DNA from: Spirochaetaceae bacterium
GTDB taxonomy: Bacteria > Spirochaetota > Spirochaetia > Treponematales > Breznakiellaceae
Assembly (NCBI GenBank): GCA_031290205.1
Contig: JAITNZ010000190.1
Coordinates: forward strand, 1-6,257
Reading direction: 5' to 3'
Length of the DNA stretch: 6,257 nucleotides
Position numbers and translations under genes: made by a program. Below the pieces are notes generated by a model. That model was not told the origin of the DNA. It worked only from the letters and a program-made list of their open reading frames with translations, and did no database searches. Shown piece by piece: positions 1-4,724 of this stretch (the first letter of the stretch is position 1; each line of letters opens with the position of its first letter).

Positions 1-119
1 ACGAATAAATTAGCGCACAATTCTTACGATTTCTGCCTTGTTTATCACCATTATTCATATTCATTTCGTCTTCCGTTCGTGTTGTTCGTGAGGTTCGTGG
101 TTGAATTCGGAACTGCTGC
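1..119 (+). repeat. Dispersed inverted-repeat element, copy 1 (partial, cut by window start)
   Basis: This stretch matches the complete copy at 3041-3199 almost base for base from the conserved core (GCGCACAATTCT, then ATTTCTGCCTTG and TTTATCACCATTATTC) through the right arm (GTTCGTG and TTCGTGG units) to GAATTCGGAACTGCTGC ending at 119. It also matches the reverse complement of 6141-6257. The first bases (ACGAA) correspond to the inner end of the left arm, so the rest of the left arm lies outside the window. It carries a 6-base segment (CATATT or equivalent) after ATTATT that copy 2 lacks. No protein is encoded; open frames across it are repeat translations. It sits just upstream of the lipoprotein promoter. 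Confidence 0.9.
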
Positions 120-136
120 AACCCCAAAATAATGGG

Positions 137-165
137 TTGACAGCTTCCTGTTTTTATGATAAAAT
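137..165 (+). promoter_or_regulatory. Sigma-70 type promoter for the LRR lipoprotein gene
   Basis: A perfect -35 hexamer TTGACA (137-142) is followed, after exactly 17 bases, by TAAAAT (160-165), a 5/6 match to the -10 consensus. Predicted transcription start is near 172, giving a leader of about 175 nt before the lipoprotein ATG. It lies 18 bases outside the right edge of the dispersed repeat, so the repeat does not supply the promoter. Confidence 0.7.
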
Positions 166-170
166 GCTTT

Positions 171-338
171 ATGAGGAAAATTCAGGCGTCCCAAAAATCA
201 TTATTGAAGAGTGTTGAGAGACGAGCAATGAGCTGTGGAAAAAAAATCAAATTGAATTCTTCCCCCCTGTTCCCTGTTCCCTGTTCCCTGTTCCCTGTTC
301 CCTACTCCCCATCCCCCATCCCCATCTTCAATTTATAG
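171..338 (+). other. Possible leader ORF through the heptamer tract, stopping on the downstream ribosome site
   Basis: An open frame runs from ATG 171 (alternative ATG 228) through the heptamer repeats and ends at TAG 336-338, overlapping the AGGAG ribosome site (337-341) of the lipoprotein gene. The C-terminal part is rich in Pro, Phe and Ser because it is translated from TTCCCTG units. The first ATG lies at or next to the predicted transcription start, so it would be leaderless. ATG 228 has only a weak purine-rich sequence before it. The pyrimidine-rich tract contains few possible stop codons, so an open frame is expected by composition. It is listed because its stop position would suit translational coupling; it may not be translated. 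Confidence 0.2.
262..326 (+). repeat. Pyrimidine-rich tandem heptamer tract (TTCCCTG)n in the leader
   Basis: Four perfect TTCCCTG units occupy 270-297. A fifth unit ending in A follows (298-304), and degenerate units flank these (CCCCTG before; CTCCCCAT, CCCCCAT and CCCCAT after). The whole stretch is almost purely C and T on the + strand. It lies about 10 bases before the AGGAG ribosome site of the lipoprotein gene. Tandem heptamers are prone to slippage, so tract length may vary between strains. The polypurine/polypyrimidine composition could also favour unusual structure. The same heptamer family recurs between rpoN and the methyltransferase gene. Confidence 0.9.
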
Positions 339-341
339 GAG
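337..341 (+). promoter_or_regulatory. Ribosome binding site of the lipoprotein gene
   Basis: AGGAG lies six bases before ATG 348. It fixes the start of the 805-residue protein at that ATG and not at the in-frame ATG four codons in (Met4). Confidence 0.8.
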
Positions 342-347
342 CATAGT

Positions 348-2765
348 ATGAAAGAAATGAAAGATTGTAACAAAGCACTGGCGGCATTAGCCGCGCTGGC
401 GCTAATCGCGCTGGTCATTGCCTCGTGTAGTGTAGCAAGCTCGGATGCGGGCGTGGCTCCGGCTGCTATAACGTGGATTAGTGCGACAGGGGCGCCGCCG
501 GTTGATGGGAAGGCGACGCTCAAGCTGGAGTTTAGCGAGGCGGTCGACGGTTTGACGGGGGAGCTCTTCAGCTTCATCTATTATGACGCGTCCGGCAAGG
601 AGCAGACCGAGGAGCGGACGAGTCCAGAAGTGGGCGCGCTTAGCCCCGACCAGATCGTCGTTACCGAATGGACGCTTAGTTTGACCAATGTTCCGGCGGA
701 ACCGGGCGGCAGGATAAAAATCAGCATAAACAAGGCGAACATCAAGCCTGCGGAAAAATGGTGGAATCTCGACGGCACGGTTGACGGGAGTTTCGTCGTG
801 GTGAAGTATGATGGCGCCGCCCTCTACGTGGGGGATAGCGCCGCGCTGGAGGCGACGGTATTCCCCTCGAACGCCACGCCGCAGTGGAGTAGCGGGAGCC
901 CCGGCATCGCCACGATTGATGCGACGGGACGGGTAACAGCCCGCTCGCCCGGGCTTACGATAATTACGGCGAACGTCGGGAGTGTTAGGGATGTGGTGGC
1001 AATTTCGGTGCTTACGCAGCCGGGGGCGGCGACCACCGGCATCGTCTGGAAGGGCAGCAACAGATGGGCGCCGCCTAACCCCGTGGCGGGCTGGGCATAT
1101 TACAACACGGATGATAATACAACGTACATTTACATTGGCAACGAGTGGCGCATTCTGGCTCAGGACGGCACGTCTGGCATGGGCATCGTGTGGAAGGGTA
1201 GCTTGGACGAAGCGCCGACTTCCCCCGAAACAGGCTGGACATACTACGACACGAATTTGAATGAGTCCCGCATCTGGGACGGGGATAGCTGGCAAACGCT
1301 TTCCAAGGATGCCTCGGCGGGCGCGGGGAGCGGCACGATGATTGTCGTGGATCCGGACGCGAAAACGGTGGTGATTCCGGGCGTATTCACCGCAGACGAT
1401 ATCCAAACCGCTATTGAAACCGTCGCAGGGGATACCCGCTATGAAACGGGCTGGAGCGTGTATGTGAGCGGCGTAAATGTGGCAAACGAATCCGAACTGG
1501 GCGCCGTTACCGACGGAATCACGCGGGGGCTGGAAGGGGACGACTCTATCACCCTCAACCTCTCGCTCTGCTACGGCGCAACGTGGAACAGCGGCGCCAC
1601 CCGTATAGGCGCCCTCGTCCTCCCCGTCTCGGTAACGACGATTACGGATAGCTGCGGAAATATGAAATCCTTTTACGCGCCGGGACTTACGACCATCAAG
1701 GAGAGGGCGTTCCGTGAGCGCGAATCCCTCGTGAGCGTGTACGCACCGGCAGTCGTAACCATGGAAAAAGAGGCGTTCTATCAGTGCGGCGCCCTTACGA
1801 GCGCTTCCTTTCCGAATGTTACCAGCATCGGGCAGCATGCGTTCTACGAGTGCGGCGCCCTTACGAGTGTGGACATCCCGCTGGTAACGAGCATCGAGGA
1901 TAATGCGTTTACCGGATGCATTGCCCTAAAAGCCGTGGAGTTCCCGCTGATAACGACCATCGAGGTGCTTTTATTTTACCAGTGCAGCTCCCTTACGAGC
2001 GTGAGCTTCCCGCTGGCAACGACCATCGGGGAGAGCGCATTCGAGGACTGCATCGCCCTCAAAAACGTCAGCCTCCCGAAAGTTACCGCCCTTACGCAGG
2101 ACCGGTTCACCGGCTGCACGAACATCGAGACGCTGAACATCGGCTCGGTTACGGCTATCCCCGAAAACATATTCGGCGTCGCAGAGGGGGGGCTTGGACT
2201 GACGCACCTGAAGACCGTGAACGCCGAGTCAGCGATAAGCATCGGGAATGGTGCGTTCAAGGGCTGTACCAGCCTCGTGTCCGCGAGCTTCCCGAACGTC
2301 ACGGACATTGGGAGTTCGAGTAACGGCTCGGTGTTTAGCAACTGTAGCAGCCTCGTGTCCGTGAACTTCCCCAAGGTGACAAAAATCTGGAATATGACGT
2401 TTTATTACTGCACCAGCCTTGAGTCCGTGAACTTTACGGAAGTCGAGACCCTCGAGGTAGAAGCGTTTTCATGGTGCTCCAGCATTCGGTCCGTATTCTT
2501 ACCGAGTGTTAAAAGTATCGCAAGTGATGCATTCAAACAATGCGTCACGCTTACTACTGTGGACTTCCCGACAGTTACGTCAATCGCGAGTGACGCATTC
2601 AGAGATTGCAACATGCTTATCAGAGTAAGCTTAGGATACGGCTGCGTCATGGCTAGTACTGCGTCCTTCCCCGGCGACCAAAACAGCGACAGCCTGAAAA
2701 CCAAGTACGAAGCAGGAGGCGCCGGAACCTATTGGAAAAATGCAAGCGGCGCGTGGGCAAAGTAA
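348..2765 (+). CDS. Surface lipoprotein with Ig-like domains and BspA/TpLRR leucine-rich repeats
   Basis: This encodes an 805-residue predicted lipoprotein. Residues 1-27 form a lipoprotein signal: Lys residues, an Ala/Leu-rich hydrophobic segment, and a VIAS-C lipobox with lipidated Cys27. Residues about 36-150 look like a bacterial Ig-like (SbsA/Big type) fold. Residues about 158-222 resemble a Big_2 domain (VGDSAALEATV, then ATIDATGRVTA). Two 48-residue tandem repeats follow, each starting GIVWKGS (231 and 279) with GW-YY and a DGxxW- or GNEW-like core; I do not recognise their function. After a linker domain (327-438), about 14 leucine-rich repeats of 22 residues (439-756) follow the pattern L-x-S-V-x-F-P-x-V-T-x-I-x-x-x-A-F-x-x-C, as in LRR_5/TpLRR proteins. 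A 49-residue tail ends in WAK. Such proteins usually sit on the cell surface and bind host or bacterial ligands; the ligand here is unknown. It appears to be a single-gene unit with its own promoter and AGGAG site. Confidence 0.93.
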   Translation: MKEMKDCNKALAALAALALIALVIASCSVASSDAGVAPAAITWISATGAPPVDGKATLKLEFSEAVDGLTGELFSFIYYDASGKEQTEERTSPEVGALSPDQIVVTEWTLSLTNVPAEPGGRIKISINKANIKPAEKWWNLDGTVDGSFVVVKYDGAALYVGDSAALEATVFPSNATPQWSSGSPGIATIDATGRVTARSPGLTIITANVGSVRDVVAISVLTQPGAATTGIVWKGSNRWAPPNPVAGWAYYNTDDNTTYIYIGNEWRILAQDGTSGMGIVWKGSLDEAPTSPETGWTYYDTNLNESRIWDGDSWQTLSKDASAGAGSGTMIVVDPDAKTVVIPGVFTADDIQTAIETVAGDTRYETGWSVYVSGVNVANESELGAVTDGITRGLEGDDSITLNLSLCYGATWNSGATRIGALVLPVSVTTITDSCGNMKSFYAPGLTTIKERAFRERESLVSVYAPAVVTMEKEAFYQCGALTSASFPNVTSIGQHAFYECGALTSVDIPLVTSIEDNAFTGCIALKAVEFPLITTIEVLLFYQCSSLTSVSFPLATTIGESAFEDCIALKNVSLPKVTALTQDRFTGCTNIETLNIGSVTAIPENIFGVAEGGLGLTHLKTVNAESAISIGNGAFKGCTSLVSASFPNVTDIGSSSNGSVFSNCSSLVSVNFPKVTKIWNMTFYYCTSLESVNFTEVETLEVEAFSWCSSIRSVFLPSVKSIASDAFKQCVTLTTVDFPTVTSIASDAFRDCNMLIRVSLGYGCVMASTASFPGDQNSDSLKTKYEAGGAGTYWKNASGAWAK
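1038..1325 (+). repeat. Two tandem 48-codon repeats (GIVWKGS module) in the lipoprotein gene
   Basis: Unit 1 begins at 1038 (residue 231) and unit 2 at 1182 (residue 279), a period of 144 bases. Shared residues include GIVWKGS, an AP then P then GW-x-YY stretch, a T/S-x-I then G-x-x-W core, L, and a final KD or QD followed by G/A and S. The conserved Trp, Tyr and Gly spacing suggests a small aromatic-rich beta module, possibly carbohydrate binding. That function is inference; only the repeat is seen. Confidence 0.8.
1662..2615 (+). repeat. Leucine-rich repeat array, about 14 units of 66 bp
   Basis: The array encodes residues 439-756. Most units are exactly 22 codons. Unit 8 (ending GVAEGGLGLTH) and unit 10 (DIGSSSNGSVF) carry insertions of 6 and 4 residues. 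DNA identity between neighbours is high in places: GTGCGGCGCCCTTACGAG occurs at 1784-1801 and again at 1850-1867, one period apart. Such identity could allow gain or loss of units by recombination without a frameshift. Confidence 0.9.
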
Positions 2766-2816
2766 GAACAGGGAAGAGGCTGAAGAAGAATGTCCACAGG
2801 CGGTTTTTACAGGCAA

Positions 2817-2845
2817 TTGACAACATCAAAATAGTATACGATGAT
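2817..2845 (+). promoter_or_regulatory. Sigma-70 type promoter for tRNA-Leu
   Basis: A perfect TTGACA (2817-2822) is followed 17 bases later by GATGAT (2840-2845), a 4/6 match to the -10 consensus. The TATACG just upstream would give a spacer that is too short. The predicted start near 2852 leaves a leader of about 25 nt before the tRNA. The same perfect -35 hexamer drives the lipoprotein gene. Confidence 0.5.
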
Positions 2846-2851
2846 AGGTCT

Positions 2852-2870
2852 AGGCATCATGTATATGCCT
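2852..2870 (+). other. Small inverted repeat in the tRNA-Leu leader
   Basis: AGGCAT (2852-2857) and ATGCCT (2865-2870) are perfect inverted repeats separated by seven bases. They begin where transcription is predicted to start, seven bases before the mature tRNA. The repeat could be a 5' leader hairpin of the precursor or an operator-like palindrome; the sequence does not decide. Confidence 0.4.
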
Positions 2871-2876
2871 CTTTGA

Positions 2877-2959
2877 GCCGGGGTGGTGGAATGGTAGACA
2901 CCGGGGACTTAAAATCCCCTGGTCGCAAGGCCGTGTGAGTTCAAATCTCATCCCCGGCA
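2877..2959 (+). tRNA. trnL: tRNA-Leu (anticodon UAA)
   Basis: An 83-nt class II tRNA. The acceptor stem GCCGGGG (2877-2883) pairs fully with CCCCGGC (2952-2958), and A2959 is the discriminator base usual for leucine tRNAs. The anticodon stem GGGGA/TCCCC (2903-2907 / 2915-2919) encloses loop CTTAAAA with anticodon TAA at 2910-2912, reading UUA. A long variable arm forms a stem GGTC/GGCC closed by a GCAA tetraloop (2921-2932). The T-arm is GTGAG-TTCAAAT-CTCAT (2935-2951). CCA is not encoded; the next bases are CGA. There is no duplicated 3' end of the tRNA elsewhere in the window, so nothing indicates use as an integration site here. Confidence 0.97.
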
Positions 2960-2968
2960 CGATGTGCA

Positions 2969-2999
2969 AGCCCGCAGAAAAACGGTCTTGCGGTGGGCT
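2969..2999 (+). terminator. Weak hairpin downstream of tRNA-Leu, possible terminator
   Basis: AGCCC (2969-2973) pairs with GGGCT (2995-2999), and CGCA with TGCG can extend the stem if a bulge is allowed. No clear T-run follows (TAAACGATTTT), so intrinsic termination would be inefficient. The large palindrome at 3041-3199 may serve instead. Confidence 0.25.
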
Positions 3000-3040
3000 A
3001 AACGATTTTCCATTATCCTATGCGTTTATCAGCCGGGTTT

Positions 3041-3199
3041 GCAGCAATTACGAATTCGAAAATTAACCACGAACCGCACGAACCACACGAACAAATTGCG
3101 CACAATTCTCACGATTTCTGCCTTGTTTATCACCATTATTCTTTTTCGTCTTCCGTTCGTGTTGTTCGTGAGTTTCGTGGTTGAATTCGGAACTGCTGC
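3041..3199 (+). repeat. Dispersed inverted-repeat element, complete copy 2 (MITE-like)
   Basis: This is a palindromic element of about 159 bp. The outer arms GCAGCAATTACGAATTC (3041-3057) and GAATTCGGAACTGCTGC (3183-3199) are inverted repeats with 2 mismatches in 17. The inner arms, 3065-3092 and 3155-3182, match as inverted repeats at 25 of 28 positions. They consist of 9-bp tandem units around CACGAACC. The left arm has seven extra bases (3058-3064). The 62-bp centre is not self-complementary and is shared with copies 1 and 3. There is no transposase and no meaningful protein. It fills most of the gap between tRNA-Leu and rpoN. It could be a mobilised miniature element or a structured RNA/terminator element; the type is not one I can name. 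Confidence 0.9.
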
Positions 3200-3233
3200 C
3201 GTGTTTGTGGCGCCACTGTAAGAGATTTGCAAA

Positions 3234-4613
3234 ATGAATTACACTGGGCTTATGGCAATAGCGCAACGTTCAAGTTTTGTTCAGAATCAGCGTCTTGGAC
3301 TCAAATTGAGTCCGCAACTGCTCCAATCGGTGCGTATTATGACGCTTCCCATTGCCGATTTACGCCTTCAGATTGACGAGGAACTGCAAAAGAATCCCGC
3401 GCTGGAGCTTATTACAGACCGGAGCACCGTTTCCCTCGATGCGCGGCGCGGCACTGGCGATGTTTTCAGAGCAGGCGGCGCGAAGGACGGCGAACTGCAT
3501 CGCGCTTTTATCGAAGGGGCGCTTTCAAGACCGGAAACTTTGCAGGAGCACCTCCTCCGTCAGTTTCATCTTGAGCCGCTCCCGACAGAGGCGCGGGAGG
3601 CAGGCGAGCTTATCATTCAGAATCTTTCGCCGGATGGTTTTCATACCGAAAGTCTTGAGCTGCTCTTAAAAAGCCTTGCGCCGGAGGATGTGCAACGTGC
3701 GCTTGAGGCAGTGCGACGGCTCGACCCGCAGGGCTGCGGCACCGCTGACTATCAAGAATCGCTTGCTGTCCAAGCCGAACTCCGCTACGATGCCCAAACG
3801 CGGGAGAAAATCGCCGCCCTTTTCCCCTATTTTGCCGAGTACGAGCGGGGGAAGCTGCTTGCGATAAAGCGTAAAACAGGGATGAGCGAGGCTGAATTGC
3901 GAGCTCTTTTTGAAAAGCTGAAGCGCCTCTCGCCGTTTCCGGGCAGGCAATTTGTTTCCGGCGGAGGCAGCGTCTCGGAGACTCGTTTTGTCATCCCCGA
4001 TGTCAGTGTTATCCGCAAAGAAAACAAAAAAAATGAATTTAAAATCGTTATCAATGACGAGGAGATTCCCGTGCTGGGCATTTCGCCGTTTTTCTTAAAA
4101 AACGCCCCTGCTGAATCGGGCGGGCGGGACTTTATCCGAGAAAACGTGCAGGAAGCCCGCTGGTTCATCAATTCGCTTAACAAACGCAACCGCACCGTCT
4201 TCCGCGTCTCTCGCGCCATTGTCCACTACCAAAAAGATTTTTTTGTTCGGGGACCGAAGTACCTCGTCCCGCTTACCCAGCGTAAAATCGCAGAAAAACT
4301 GGAAATGCACGAGACGACAGTCTCCCGCGCGGCAAACGGCAAGTATATGGAAACTGAGTGGGGGACTTTCGAGATACGTTATTTTTTTAGCAACGCAGCA
4401 GGCGCCGCTCAACAGGGGGGGGGGGTATCCGAAAAAAGATTTTCGAAAACCGGCGTCAAAGAAATAATCCGCGAGATACTAAGTGGCGAGGCACATTTGT
4501 TAAGCGACAATCAAATTGCCGAGCGCCTTGGGGAACGCGGCATCCGCATCGCGCGGAGAACCGTTGCGAAGTATCGGGCGGAGCTTGAACGCGGCTCATC
4601 GTTCAGAAGGTAA
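3234..4613 (+). CDS. rpoN: RNA polymerase sigma-54 factor RpoN
   Basis: This encodes a 459-residue sigma-54 factor, which binds core RNA polymerase and recognises -24/-12 promoters opened by AAA+ activators. Region I (about 17-59) has the typical LGLKLSPQLLQSVRIMTLP, then EELQKNPALEL. A short region II leads to the core-binding domain (about 95-280), with LDPQGCG (163-169) and LSPFPGRQF. The DNA-binding part has NKRNRT-VSRAIV, the helix-turn-helix with TQRKIAEKL from residue 348 and HETTVSRA, and FEIRYFFS. The RpoN box ARRTVAKYR is intact at 440-448, and the length is normal for the family. An uninterrupted G11 tract (4415-4425) encodes Gly395-397 in the linker between helix-turn-helix and RpoN box. 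The start at 3234 has only a weak purine-rich AAGAG upstream; ATG 3252 is an alternative. No promoter is clear, since most of the upstream gap is the dispersed palindrome. Confidence 0.97.
   Translation: MNYTGLMAIAQRSSFVQNQRLGLKLSPQLLQSVRIMTLPIADLRLQIDEELQKNPALELITDRSTVSLDARRGTGDVFRAGGAKDGELHRAFIEGALSRPETLQEHLLRQFHLEPLPTEAREAGELIIQNLSPDGFHTESLELLLKSLAPEDVQRALEAVRRLDPQGCGTADYQESLAVQAELRYDAQTREKIAALFPYFAEYERGKLLAIKRKTGMSEAELRALFEKLKRLSPFPGRQFVSGGGSVSETRFVIPDVSVIRKENKKNEFKIVINDEEIPVLGISPFFLKNAPAESGGRDFIRENVQEARWFINSLNKRNRTVFRVSRAIVHYQKDFFVRGPKYLVPLTQRKIAEKLEMHETTVSRAANGKYMETEWGTFEIRYFFSNAAGAAQQGGGVSEKRFSKTGVKEIIREILSGEAHLLSDNQIAERLGERGIRIARRTVAKYRAELERGSSFRR
4415..4425 (+). repeat. Homopolymeric G11 tract inside rpoN
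   Basis: Eleven consecutive G residues, the longest homopolymer in the window, fall after codon Gln393-Gln394 as (CA)G-GGG-GGG-GGG-G(TA). The reading frame is correct with eleven. With ten, translation stops at TAA 4465-4467. With twelve, it stops at TGA 4586-4588. Tracts of this length are known slippage sites in spirochaetes and epsilonproteobacteria. Confidence 0.95.
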
Positions 4614-4617
4614 CTTA

Positions 4618-4712
4618 GAAGAAAGGGAACAGGGAACAGAGTTTTCACTTCGGATTATGGTATATATGAAGGTAAAATCTTACCCGTTCCCCGACCCCTG
4701 TTCCCCTTCTTC
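4618..4712 (+). repeat. Long imperfect inverted repeat made of GGGAACA/TGTTCCC units
   Basis: The arms 4618-4635 (GAAGAAAGGGAACAGGGA) and 4695-4712 (CCCCTGTTCCCCTTCTTC) are complementary at 16 of 18 positions, with a 59-base loop. The left arm starts four bases after the rpoN stop codon. The right arm ends just before the methyltransferase ribosome site. The units are the heptamer seen in the lipoprotein leader, here in both orientations. In RNA this could form a stem acting as a processing or attenuation structure between the two genes. There is no T-run for a classical terminator. Confidence 0.75.
4658..4666 (+). promoter_or_regulatory. Candidate extended -10 promoter for the methyltransferase gene
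   Basis: TGG directly followed by TATATA resembles an extended -10 (TGn plus a 4/6 hexamer) in the loop of the inverted repeat, about 59 bases before the ATG. No good -35 hexamer lies at the right distance. Read-through from rpoN is the alternative. Confidence 0.25.
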
Positions 4713-4719
4713 AAGAAGG
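4705..4719 (+). promoter_or_regulatory. Ribosome binding site within a perfect small palindrome
   Basis: CCTTCTT-C-AAGAAGG is a perfect inverted repeat with 7-base arms. The right arm contains the Shine-Dalgarno sequence AGAAGG, five bases before ATG 4725, which fixes that start. The left arm overlaps the right arm of the larger inverted repeat (4618-4712). The two pairings are therefore mutually exclusive and could in principle expose or hide the ribosome site. Confidence 0.5.
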
Positions 4720-4724
4720 TAGCA

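Noticed and set aside
402..1838. 478-codon open frame on the minus strand, antisense to the lipoprotein gene
   Set aside because: The translation is Arg/His/Pro-rich with no recognisable domain. The + strand frame has a signal peptide, ribosome site, Ig-like domains and LRRs. The antisense frame is a by-product of GC-rich codon use.
2732..2938. 68-codon frame ending in GGGMVDTGDLKSPGRKAV
   Set aside because: It reads straight through the tRNA-Leu gene; this peptide ending is the usual mistranslation of that tRNA.
2877..2959. tRNA-Leu as an attachment site for an integrated element
   Set aside because: No second copy of the tRNA 3' end, no integrase, and no phage or plasmid gene is present.
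2956..2967. GGCACG near GC after the tRNA as a sigma-54 -24/-12 promoter for rpoN autoregulation
   Set aside because: The distance between GG and GC is eight bases, not the required ten, and part of the match lies in the tRNA acceptor stem.
2964..3266. Short frames on both strands across the dispersed repeat (peptides rich in NRTNHTN, VLFVSFVV or ETHEQHE)
   Set aside because: These are translations of the CACGAAC-type repeat arms. They have no ribosome sites and recur wherever the repeat occurs.
4026..4033. A8 run in rpoN (also T7 at 4238-4244) as a second slippage switch
   Set aside because: Runs of 7-8 A or T are common in ordinary genes and much less notable than the G11 tract.
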